Assembly: GCA_964017185.1 (NCBI GenBank)
Contig: OZ024880.1
Coordinates: 43,475,071-43,539,070, forward strand
DNA length: 64,000 nucleotides
DNA from: Rugalucina vietnamica
Taxonomy: Eukaryota > Mollusca > Bivalvia > Lucinida > Lucinidae
Direction of reading: 5' to 3'
Position 1 is the stretch's first letter. Each line of letters opens with the position of its first letter. A program made the position numbers and the translations under genes. The notes under the pieces were generated by a model that saw only the letters and a list, made by a program, of their open reading frames with translations, was not told the origin of the DNA and ran no database searches. Of this stretch, positions 44,943 to 55,879 are shown piece by piece.

Positions 44943-45165
44943 TGAGCCGCAGCATGGAAAAACAAACAATCTGCGTAGGCGAAAACAAAGGCGCAGATCA
45001 TCTTTGCAGTAACTGCGAAGCTGATCAGCGCCTTTGTTTTCGCTACACGGATAGTACAATGTCTTCTTCTCGAATCCGAAATTTCAAGCTTCTAGCCTGA
45101 TTCTGTCTGTTTTGGTCGGACCTGGTCGGGAACCCAAATTGTTGGTTTCCTCATGCACATGCTCA
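44943..45165. mobile_element. MITE-2 copy with visible empty site in copy A
   Basis: TGAGCCGCAGCATGGAAAAA to CCTCATGCACATGCTCA with the GCAGATCATCTTTGCAG hairpin. Copy A reads ATAACAATTTGTACC near 37710, where this copy reads ATAACAATT, the element, and AATTTGTACC. Confidence 0.92.
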
Positions 45166-45336
45166 ATTTGTACCAATTGTCTGCTTGCAGACTTTGTCTA
45201 ACTTTGATTTGTCGTTTTCCAAAATAAGCAAGTCTCATCTAAATGTCTGGGACAGCTTACGTTTGTCTGAAGTTTCTTCGTGATTTCGTATCTAAACTTC
45301 TTGCACAATAAGCGCTAGTACAGGTGTATAAAACGG

Positions 45337-45446
45337 GGTATAAGTACCTGATTGTTAGTTTGGTTTTTTCCCACCTCGGTTTTTGGAGTGGGAATCTTTT
45401 TCTGATTGCGCCTTTTCCTGATCTTTGCCTACTTGTACCTTTTTAT
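45337..45446 (+). mobile_element. Penelope-like 3' tail ending duplication B
   Basis: GGTATAAGTACCTGATTGTT to CTACTTGTACCTTTTT; copy A diverges from copy B exactly at its start. Confidence 0.87.
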
Positions 45447-45523
45447 GCTTACTTTAATTTGATGCTAGACTTCAATACATAAATAACATGAATAATTCAA
45501 GACGTTATATCGAAGCTAATAGG

Positions 45524-45706
45524 AAAAGGTAAAAATAAGCAATACCCAGGAAATGGTGCAGTCATAGCAAAAATCTCACTCCAAAATCAGAGATAATTAA
45601 CAACATAATTAATAATCGGGTATACATTATTAAAGTTTAAGAGGTGCATCAACACCAAAATTGAAAACAATCAGAACCACAACAGAAGATGCGCATTGGA
45701 AAGGCC
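45524..45706 (-). mobile_element. Diverged Penelope-like tail
   Basis: AAAAGGTAAAAATAAGCAAT, CCAGGAAATGGTGCAGTCAT, CACAACAGAAGATGCGCATT in family order on the minus strand; older than its neighbours. Confidence 0.65.
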
Positions 45707-45751
45707 AGAGTAGAAAATCATATGTGGACACATGAAAAATGAGCTAAAATT

Positions 45752-45832
45752 AAAAACCACTCCTAACGCCCCTAGAAATGAAAATGGACTCACCTAAATG
45801 ATAATGATAGGAGAATCCATTCGTTAAAAATG
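45752..45832. repeat. Partial MITE-4 copy
   Basis: CCTAACGCCCCTAGAAATGA and GGACTCACCTAAATGATAAT, then GGAGAATCCATTCGT, match 13793-13853. The GC hairpin part is absent. Confidence 0.6.
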
Positions 45833-45963
45833 GGTAAAGTACATGTAAGTTCATATTAAATCGATAAAATAGATCACATGGTACAGCGTTATTGCACTGA
45901 TGAACTAAGAAGATATGTCCATAAGGAAAAAGTTCAATTAAAAGAACACGACACCGCAAAAAC

Positions 45964-45965
<2 letters not shown>

Positions 45966-46013
<48 letters not shown>
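45966..46013. repeat. poly(T) tract, about 48 bp
   Basis: Uninterrupted T run. Confidence 0.95.
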
Positions 46014-46138
46014 CTATATCAGCTAGTTATAAGACAAACACATGGTCTTTAGAAACTGACGCAGCGGTGTATCGCGTTGACAGTAAGCGTCGTTACACAG
46101 CAGTCTATGTTTATTGGAGATGGGTGGTATTATTTTAG

Positions 46139-49100
46139 ATAAAGACGACAGAAAACAAACTAGTACCCCTATTATTCGGCGTAATAATCAAGTCAACGTA
46201 TACGATCAAACATTTCACATTGATGCGTCAGTCGGTTTGTAAATTATTGCAGTAAAACTTCAAGAACATATTTGAATGCTCAAAACTGTATAAAACTGCA
46301 CTAGTATCATGGGCGAATTACTGGCTGTTCGCAGTTTTCAACCATACTCTGGTACATCAAAACATTATTTGATCGCAAATACGATTTAAAGGGGGTATCA
46401 TTACATGTGGAGTGCTGTTCAAAATTTCTTTAAAGCAATGGACATTGATCAATTTCAATTTTGTTACTTTTAAGGTTACTAATTTAAACAGTTAAATATT
46501 GAACTCATCTTCAGCAGGTAACCGAAATGCCGATAAGGGATAACTGATGAACGAGGCGTTACCGCATAGACAATTGTTCCTTACATAACCTGACAGACGT
46601 AATTGAATGAGTGATACATTTTAAACAAGCTGACTACGGAGAATTAAGCATACTCAAGGAGTATCGATATTCCAGTGTTTGACAACTCCGTCGTGTTTGA
46701 GAATAAGTGCTAATACCATGTCACAGACCAGATAGGTACATGTATATATGAATTTGCAAACGCAATAGCTTGACCTTTTTTGCTTTGCTATGTTACATGT
46801 ACCACAAGAGGAAAAGCGGTAAGGTCAAAATATGTAAATAATATGCATATATAATGTCATTTTGTAAACAATACGGCCACTGTTCATGTATATATTCAAC
46901 CTTAACATTCTTTTATCGTAAAGTGTCCACATTGTTTATTGTCGCCTCCATCTCGTTTTAACTGTTAACGGAACACGGAACCAAAATGACCTTTGCCACG
47001 ACCTGCTTACAAAATGGTATTAAATTTGTTTACAGGCGAAGAAATAAAATTGGAGAACCAAACGTGTATGTGAGCGGTACAGTAACAGAATTGGCTACAG
47101 TTTCATCTAGTACTCGTATTTTTTTATCTCCTGGAAAAGTTCATTTGATAAAATGATGTTCTAAATATTTGCCTCATTAACTTTGTTTTAAGACGCAATG
47201 TATTCGTTTTAACACAATGCTAGATAAATTTTAAATGAAATGTCGTATTTGACAAAAATTGCAAATGGTTTAAAGACACAGTTTTCTTAATCAGAATAGC
47301 ATTTAGTCGATATGTATTTAGAGATAATCAAGAAGGTGAGGCGGTGTCGATGATTCACCCATCTCTTTTCTTGAGAATAAGCCATTTGATCGCAAGACTT
47401 ACTTAAAACCAAGGAAAGAATCCTAATCGCATTTTAATAACAAGTTCCAGCCACATTATTATATCAATGATGGATTTATTGCGTACGAGATGGTTAAATT
47501 ATTTCCCTTTGATCATTAAATGACGACGCGAATCTCGTTACTATGGGTAGATGATTAAAAGGAAATACTATACCTGATTAGATGTCTGGCTTAAAAGATG
47601 CATGAGACAATCTGAGCTCGAATGAAAATTCTTTAAACATCGCTAAAATCACAAAGACAAAATGCAGACTGTGCATGATGCTATCATAGCCAATGAAAGA
47701 CTTAATCAGAGCAGAAGCTATGACATAGTACTATCTCCAGACTCTGAACTTGCAGAACTGGATTAAAATCATTACAAAAACTTGCCCACGCAGTGTGTAG
47801 CAGTTTTCATTTGTGCGAAACTAACATTTTGTCGTAAAACCCGGACCTTTCAATACGACAAAGCGGGGGTTCGTAGATCTGAAGGCTTTTACCCAGATAT
47901 TTTGCGAACACAAGTCAGGATGACACCACAGATTGATGGGCTCAATCCGATAAGCCTAACCATACAGTTTTAAGTTCAGACTGCTTTTCGGACAACTATT
48001 TTAAGGGATTGAAACAGAGGAAGACGGTTCTGCTTATTTACCAAATTTATCCATTATTAATATGTTTACAAGAGCATGCAACAAAGAAAATGAATGATTT
48101 CAATTTTAATACCAATGTATCATTACTGTAATTTACTTAACTAATGCCAGCAGAAATAATCCTTATAATTCAGGGTAAAAAGGGACTTTAATTTGGACAA
48201 AGGCAACAGGTCTAAACAATTCCAAATTTCTTTAAAGCTCATGGGCCAAAATAGCTTTATGAATAATCAGGTACATATTCAAAGCCTTTTAAACAAATTA
48301 TTCAAGATTGGAAAGTTAGAGGATAGACTATGGGTAATATGGACTTTTTTTCTTGTCTTGACTTTTTCTGATACAATAATTTTCATAGAAATTAGCAGTT
48401 GATTCTTGACTGAAACCCAAAATATTCAAAATCAAAGTTGGGAGTCACTTACTCGTGCTCGTTAGGAGGCTTTTCGCTTTAAACTCCTTTATATTCCAAC
48501 CTTGAGTTCGCTTTAAGAAACCTTCTTGCTTCAAAATTAAACAAGGAAAAATATCCTAAAATTTCATAAATTAATCTGGAGAAATCTCAGGAAAAGTTAA
48601 ACTGCTTTGCAATTAATCTTGCAAAGGGTACAAATTTAATCACTTGTACACTCAGAGAACCCTCCGAAGAAACTCCAAGTCCCTTACAATTTCATAAATT
48701 GTCCAAACTTTTAATTACAAGTTATTTTTTCTAAATCTTCTGAAATATTTAACCAAAACTTGTATAATATTTAGAAAAATATTTATTTATTAGTAAGAAA
48801 TAAATCTTACTTTGACTCTCCAAAGTTAAACCCAAAATTAAACTAAATGTACCAGAAATACAAGACTTAACTAAAACTAATGTTGCCTTTCAAAGAATTT
48901 TGGACGGAATGAATCTACTGGCAGCAATAATCATATTTATTGTGCGATACAGAAAATGACATCATGTGACATAACAGAATTTTCTGATTGGCTACAGCAG
49001 AAGGTCGACATCTCTGCTATACATGAAAGACCATAAAAATTTCTCTAACTATTCTTTCTAAAGCTTTACAGAAAATCCTCACAAAATTCATATCTCATAT

Positions 49101-50539
49101 GCAAAACATTTCTGAAGCTTGACCAGTTGTAACTCAATAACAACATTGATTTTACATTCACTTATCCTAATTACTAATCCAAATAAAAGTAATTTAACAA
49201 ATTATTAATCACCAAACATTACTGCAAAACTTAAAATCAGGCAATTTCTGGTTTACATTTATATTTCATAGTATACAATAGCTGTTTTTAACCCAAAATC
49301 AAACAATTGCTGCAATTAATTATGTTAATTAGCTCTTTTATAGTTCCAAACATCTGACATGGATTTTTTAAGAAAAGTGAAAAAACTCCAATACATGGCT
49401 ATTTTTCTGATATCCAATTCCAAAATTATGACAACTTCACATCATAACAGGATATACACATTTGGATTTTACACTTTCATACAACTTAAAGATGAATTTG
49501 AAAAGTTGAATCAAGCTTCATCATGACTAAATCCAAAGGTAACCATTTCCATATTTTAGTGTCTTTTTAACTGACAATTAAGGTATATTGCCCAAAGTAC
49601 ATTGGAATCTTTCTAAAAACATCATTTCTAGCATTCCAATATGCAAAACCTTAACTATACAGCTTATTTCACAGAATCTGAGAAAACCACACATAGGCAG
49701 CCATCTTGGGTAACAAACATCAGACAATGATGTTTTCAGTATCTATGCAAGAACAATTCCCATAAATGCATTTTAGCACCCTTAATCCTATTTCTCTACA
49801 TGTCTCAAATACTTTTAAACCATTAAAATGCCCCAAACATAGTATGAGCATTTGACCACCTTGAATATAGGTCAAGTTTGCTTTGACACATGATTTCTAA
49901 GAAATTACATGCATTTTATATCTAAAATATAAACATCCACATTAAAAATGGCACAAATTCTCTGACTCTAATCTGAGAACATTGATCAGACTGTACTTAT
50001 TGATAAATTATGCACAAATCAGCTTAACCAAACATTACAACAAGTAGGTTTTTTCTTGATCATACATGAGTCTTAGAATGCGCAAGAATATGCTAATTCT
50101 AATAAATAAACAACCTGAGTAGGGGTAATCTCAAAACCTTCCAAAATAGTGTTAAAGGTCAACCACCTAAATTTTGATCTGAATATGGGTCAATTTTACT
50201 ATTTTCCTAAAAAGGATAACAATTTATTTTTTCTCAGTACCATTCTATACTTATGAGATTTACGCAACTCCATATAAAATTTCATTGCAATCAGAGCAGA
50301 ATTACTCATGTAAAATGTGACTCAAATTCTGCATATTTTCACATATACAAATAATGTTAAAAGTTTTCAGATTTTCTCTGTTGGGTCATAGACCACGATC
50401 ACAAAAATCACTCTTTACATCACGAAAATGCTAGCAGCTTATCTAAATCGGCAGAACTTAGCTCTTACTGAACACTTTCGAAAAATGATGATAACTCAAT
50501 TTTACGACAATTTCAATAGACGAATATTTGGTATTTTAA
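46139..50539. other. Long AT-rich stretch without recognised gene or repeat
   Basis: The largest span without family members in this window. It has only short frames (under 75 codons) without domains. A possible MITE-1 terminus (AAAACTTGCCCACGCA) lies near 47778. It could hold intronic or intergenic sequence of an unseen gene. Confidence 0.45.
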
Positions 50540-50640
50540 TGCTTTAGCTCCAAACATTGATTGTGTGTATTGGTTACTCACCGAGGCGGTTCTAACGAGT
50601 ATCCGCAATCTACGTTTAGGACCAACAAGAAATATCTTTT
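50540..50640. mobile_element. MITE-1 core fragment
   Basis: GCTCCAAACATTGATTGTGT, CACCGAGGCGGTTCTAACGA and GTATCCGCAATCTACG are the hairpin core; both termini are missing. Confidence 0.75.
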
Positions 50641-50744
50641 AAAAAGATAATCGGCTTAGAATTTGCAGATTTTGATATGTGCTTCGTTTTGTTGAATATG
50701 TCCATGTATAGAGTCCCAGAGCTGGTCAGAATAATTCCAGAGAA

Positions 50745-50905
50745 CAATAATTGAATCTATGATGGGGCTGAGGCCGAGACAAGGAAATCTCAGGCTAGCT
50801 TTCAGATTATTCAAGTCTCATACGAGGCTCTGCCGAGGATGAGACTCGAATAATCTGAAAACGAGCCTGAGATTTCCGTGTTGAGGCCTCAACACCATCA
50901 TTGAT
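50745..50905. repeat. About 160 bp near-perfect palindrome
   Basis: GAGGCCGAGACAAGGAAATC, TCAGGCTAGCTTTCAGATTA and AGTCTCATACGAGGCTCTGC return on the other side as GCAGAGCC-type arms around an axis near 50822 (GCCGAGGATGAGACTCGAAT, AATCTGAAAACGAGCCTGAG). The outer arms are TGATGGGGCTGAGGCC and GGCCTCAACACCATCA. It is probably a foldback MITE; no second copy is seen here. Confidence 0.85.
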
Positions 50906-51599
50906 TATTTTTCTCACCCATCCATTAAAGCATTTTGAATTTGAATATGCTACAAGTGCTATTCAGGCAGCTTTTTGTTTTTACATGAAACAATATGCAA
51001 ATTAACCAATGAAAAAATAAAAATAATTTTGTATATGCACTAACCTTACAAAAAGATTCAATCAGCATTTTGTTCTGTGCATAAAATTCTCAGCAAATTA
51101 AATTTTGAGATTTTTATCAAAGCAGCAGACTACAATTACTCCAGCAAATTTCTTGAAATTAACATCTCCAAGTTTATTTTGTCACTGACAGTTGACACCT
51201 GGCTTACCATTTCCTTATATGGAAGGACACAATCATGAAGATGTACATTTCTATTGGCTAAATACAGAAATCTTGAGACAGCTGAAATCTACTAGTACTG
51301 TGACAGAAATATCTCAGACAGGCACACAACGGGATATGCGCATGTGTTGGTTGAGAAAATATTTTCTTGTACCTGGAAGGCAAATTCTTGCAAACGTTTT
51401 TAATAAATTTTCCCCTTGAAGAAGTAATTAAACTGTAACAGAATGCAGATTTAACTCGACCCACTAAAGAAGACAACTTTTCCTACTTTAGAAGACAGCT
51501 CGCCCCACTGCCTGAGACAGCTCCACTTCATCCCGGGTCCATATATCCATAACTCAACACAAAACTAGCCTAGTAAGATTTCGTAAAATAATGAACGAC

Positions 51600-51836
51600 A
51601 TCCAGAAAGTGCTTAAAACATAACCATCCAACTAAGTCATTAAGGCTTATGGGTATGGGTTATATGTATGGGTGGTTCGACTTGAAACCATATTTCCTGG
51701 GCATGCTCAGACCAGAGCGGTTAACCAGTAATTAGATGGTCAGTAGTGTATAAGCTTTGCCTGGAAGCACAAGCAGCCCATCTATATCTTTAGGCAACAA
51801 TGGGCGTGGGCCCATATTCCCATCGACCACCCATAT
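51600..51836 (-). mobile_element. SINE-like fragment
   Basis: CATAACCATCCAACTAAGTC, TGGTTCGACTTGAAACC, CCAGAGCGGTTAACCAGTAA and AGCACAAGCAGCCCATCTAT match 35270-35470. The (GTTT)n side is missing. Confidence 0.7.
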
Positions 51837-52116
51837 GCCTACGGACATGATACACACTCAGTTCCGGTTTTTTATGTTTAAGTTCTTGGTTTAAAATGGT
51901 CTGTGGAAGTGGAAAAACCAAACATATACGTCTTCGAAATTCCTCAAAATATGACGTAGTTTGTTGCCCTCCATGCAATATGTGTAAGTTAAATTTGATT
52001 TGAGTAATCTACCTCGCCAAAACGCGATTTTATTTTTACTTTTCCTTGATGGCAGAGTTAGTGTGTGCGTTTCTTTCTTTCTTGTTTATTTCGATTTTAC
52101 TCTCGTTGAAACTTAA

Positions 52117-52886
52117 GTCCAATTCGCATGCGCCAAAAATACACACGTGTAAATATACTCCGGTGTGCAAATTTTACTCGGGGTAAGTAAATGGCGCATG
52201 CGAACGCAAATACACACCGGAGTATATTTACATATGGGTAAATTTACTCCTGGGTCTGACCAGATGCAAATTTTATTTTTACAAATACACACATGTAAAT
52301 TTACTATTATGTCCCATGCGAACGGAAAGTAAAATTTACCCATGAGTATTTTTATTTCAAGTCAATATTCTGCTTTTAGATAACGAATTTTCTCATTTTT
52401 TGTTCCTAACTGATTATATAACAGTTGCTGAAACTGTGGACATTGTTGCTAAATAAGAGTTTATTGCCATTCATAACATTTTAGATCATATGGAGTGCAA
52501 ACAGCCACACTATTTCTTCATCACTATTTCTTCATCATTCTTGGTTATGATTCTTGGGGCATTTTAACAGTAATTCCTTGTGAAAGGATGAAAAAAGGGA
52601 ACTGTATAACTGCTAAGGTTATGCCTGACCATTACATGATTCCCCTCTGCTGCCAAAGTCTACATGAACACTTTGAAGCAGCCTCTTCTTGTTTTGCAAA
52701 TACAGAAAACTTAAACGAACAGGTTTTAATCCAGAAATGATAAATTTACCTACAAAAATACTCCTGGCGATAAAACCCATGTGAACGCAATTTAAATTTA
52801 CTCTCAGGTTGATTTGCACACCGGAGTATAAATACACACCGGAGTATATTTACACGCGTGTATTTTTTTGCGCATGCGTATTGGAC
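52117..52886. mobile_element. 770 bp TIR element flanked by TTAA
   Basis: The termini are GTCCAATTCGCATGCGCC and, in reverse complement, GTCCAATACGCATGCGCA. Both continue as an inverted repeat of about 60 bp with TACACACGTGTAAATATACT and CCGGTGTG. TTAA lies directly outside at 52113-52116 and 52887-52890. A TTAA duplication is the hallmark of piggyBac-type transposition. The interior has further CACACCGGAGTATATTTACA inverted copies and about 350 bp of unrelated sequence, with no transposase. Confidence 0.8.
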
Positions 52887-53044
52887 TTAAGATAGCTCTA
52901 TGCCATAAATTACAGCAACGAAAACTAGAACAAATACAACGCTACAAACTGAAAGTTAATTAATGGCATGCAAACATACAGTTAGTACGTTCAAATAAAA
53001 TACGCCCTAAACGGCAATGTTGTTGCTTGAAAATATGTCATTTT

Positions 53045-53384
53045 TATGCCCCCAACTTTGAAAAAGTTGGAATGTCATATTGCTTTCGGCCTGCCTGTGT
53101 GTGGGGCATACTAGGGTTTTGAAATTTCATACACATATTCCTCATTAATATTTTTTCATGTCCGAGTTATGTCCTTTTTCTGAGTTATGTCCCTTTGAAA
53201 ACAAAATTAGAAAATCTTGTGTGCAAGATATCTCAAGAAGTATTTTTGGTATACTGATTGGGGCTGAAGAGTAGATCACCTGATTAACTTTTACAATACA
53301 ATACAAAACAATAATTTTACGAGTATTGTTCAGTCTCAAAACATACATGAGACATTAACAATATTTAATAGATTATCAACAAAG

Positions 53385-53454
<70 letters not shown>

Positions 53455-54206
53455 ATGATGAGAGATGCATGTTTTGAGAACATAACCTTAAATTTTAACA
53501 AAATTACAGAATTTTGAAATTGTTCAACTTAACTCAACTCAACTTTATTTAACTCAAGGTTACATATGTAACATACGAGCATAACAGAAACAAAATATGC
53601 AAATGAAAGACGTAGTGACAAAACAAAGCATTGTTGATTGATTATTCCACTTTTCGGTGAAATTTGAAACTTTTGAATGATGCATGTTAGGGTTTTGAAA
53701 TTTCATATATATTCCGCATGAAAAAAAAAAGTTTACCCGTATTTTTATCTCCGAGTTATGCCCCTTTTCTGAGTTATTTCCCTTTGAAATCAACATTTTA
53801 AAATCGTGTGTGCAATATACCTCAAAAGGTATTTATGCTAAAGCCTTCACATTTGGTATACTGATTGGGCTGAAGAGTAGATCAGCTGATTACCTTTTAA
53901 GAGCTTTACCTTAAATTTTGACAAATTACAGAATTTTGAAAATTTGATCGATTATTCCACTTTTCGGCGAAATTTCACTTTGAGAAATCTTTTGAGAAGT
54001 TTCTGTTAGACTTTTGTCATAATTACGGAGTTTTGAATTTTTTACTCCACTTTGAACTGTTTTGCAAAAAAAAGCCTTTATTCTGTCTCTGGATTTAAGT
54101 AAAAACAGAGGCAACCTAACAGCTACACAGGAAATGAAACGTCAATGAAATAAATGCATCATACAAACTACGCCTGGTTAGGGGCAAGCATACAGTTGGG
54201 GGCATA
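53045..54206. mobile_element. 1.16 kb element with TATGCCCCCAACT ends and two internal units
   Basis: Inverted ends TATGCCCCCAACT and AGTTGGGGGCATA. Two direct units inside (near 53110-53300 and 53686-53900) share AGGGTTTTGAAATTTCATA, CCGAGTTATG, CTGAGTTAT and TGGTATACTGATTGG. A (GA)n tract lies between them. Confidence 0.65.
53395..53451. repeat. (GA)n microsatellite, about 28 units
   Basis: Uninterrupted AG dinucleotides following ACACACACAC. Confidence 0.96.
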
Positions 54207-54756
54207 GTATTTACTTAGTAGTTATATGCATTGATTTCACGGTCGAAAGTACTTGATTCAAAATGCGATAAGTAATGGTATGCTGTGTGTGTATCGCAAA
54301 ATTCTACAACATTTGTCTAGGGATTTGGACCTTACTTCTGCTGCTGCTATACCTTCGATATCTGAGGGTCTGAAATCGCTTTATCTGAGGATCTGAAATT
54401 TTGGCAAAAATTCGCTAATCAGTAAAAATAATGGCCAAACATCGCTTATCAGTAAACCTCATTAAGACCCTTATATCTCTGGTACATTGACTTTACATGA
54501 TCTCATGTTGATTCTTTCAGATATTTCTTACTCTTTGGCTTTCTCGGACATCCGTGTCTCTCGGACATCGTCGCCTTGGACACGTTTGCCTTTTCAGACT
54601 TTTTGGACACAGATACTTATGGTAATACTGTTTAGATTTTTTCGAAAGCTTATGCTTGCACTTTTTTCAAAACTTTTGACCTTGCACAATTATGTGAATA
54701 CAATGTCTAGAATATATAGAGAGCAATAGAGATACTTGATAAGACATCCTGAATGT

Positions 54757-54779
54757 AAAAAAAAAAAAAAAAAAAAAAA
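54757..54779. repeat. poly(A) tract
   Basis: Run of about 23 A. Confidence 0.93.
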
Positions 54780-54910
54780 TTACAAGGTCAACGATCACTG
54801 GGTGCTTCCTTGGTCCCGATACCCGACCCGATATATAGAAAAAAATTGTTCCACTTTTCCGAGGAAGAACATTTTAGGGAGCTGAGGAGCTCAGAAGAAA
54901 TAATGGTGGG

Positions 54911-55879
54911 GGAGACCGGGGCTAGTTGGTCCAAAAATTGCATTTTTCTTAAATTCTGATTTTAATATTAATTTGCTGCTATTAGTTTGGCATTTTACGC
55001 CCATAATGATCTTTTTTTCTACCTTATTATATGGTTTTTAGTTTAAACAATGAAATATGTTAGCAAATGTAGTCGGTAAACTGAACCAACTTGCTCCGAT
55101 GTTGGGGCAAGCTGGACCAGGCAGAGGAGTAAGATGGTCCGACAAGGTCATCTGGAAGGAAAAAGGATGTAAGTCTCAAACAAACATAATATTAATCTTA
55201 ATTAACAATAAATAACACGCAACACGCAACTGTTTCCAAAGAGTGCATACCCTCAGTACCATTACGAAAGCACATCCATGCAATATAAAGAAATTATTAT
55301 TGACGTAACATCCTTATGTGTCTACCTGGCTACAGTAGGGGAGACCGGGGCTAATTGGTCCAAAAATGCATTTTTCAAAGTGTGATTTTAATATTAATTT
55401 CCTGCTATTAGTTTGGCATTTTACACTCAGAATAATCATTTTTCTATCGAATTATATATTTTTTTAGTTTAAACAATAAAATACAATAACAAATAATAGC
55501 CGTTTTCCAATGGGCCAACTTGCCCCATCGTAAATGGACCTGCAACTTAACCCGACCATACCGCACTGTAAATCTTCACTCATGACCGGAGCGTCGTTGA
55601 ATTTAGAAAAACAAAATGAATGCGATAGAATACCTTAGGCAATGAGCTTTCAGAAAATGTATAACATGTTTGTGTTATTCGATACACAGCGAGGACAAAA
55701 GCAAAGCAATACATTACTTACATGTGCAAATCAGATTTTTTCTATATTTTTTTAATGTGACTTCAGGCAGACATATTATTTACATCATTTCGTCATATAA
55801 ATTTCGTCATAAATGTTGTCAATTTAGAGTAAATGCCCTTGGACCAACTTGCCCAATGAACCAACTAGCCCCGGTCTCC
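54911..55879. mobile_element. TIR element(s) with GGAGACCGGGGCTAGTTGGT ends
   Basis: The left end GGAGACCGGGGCTAGTTGGT is matched exactly in reverse complement at 55860-55879. The left end and its following 160 bases occur again directly at 55339. This is therefore either one element with a duplicated left part or a truncated copy (54911-55155) beside a complete 541-bp copy (55339-55879). A MITE-1-like terminus (CCATTACGAAAGCACATCCA) lies at 55260 between them. Confidence 0.78.

Larger units (their letters stand above)
38288..45336. repeat. Segmental duplication, copy B, with later insertions
   Basis: Same order as copy A but enlarged by a LINE (41088-43823, itself holding a Penelope tail), a second Penelope tail (43861-44010) and a MITE-2 (44943-45165). 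It has only two units of the poly(C) tandem array, against four in copy A. Confidence 0.94.

Noticed and set aside
34006-45336. Two independent, similar loci
   Set aside because: Collinearity including shared SINE and MITE insertions at identical positions requires duplication, not convergent insertion.
46139-50539. Possible hidden multi-exon gene in the repeat-poor stretch
   Set aside because: I could not find any exon with recognisable domain and matching splice phases; left as unassigned.
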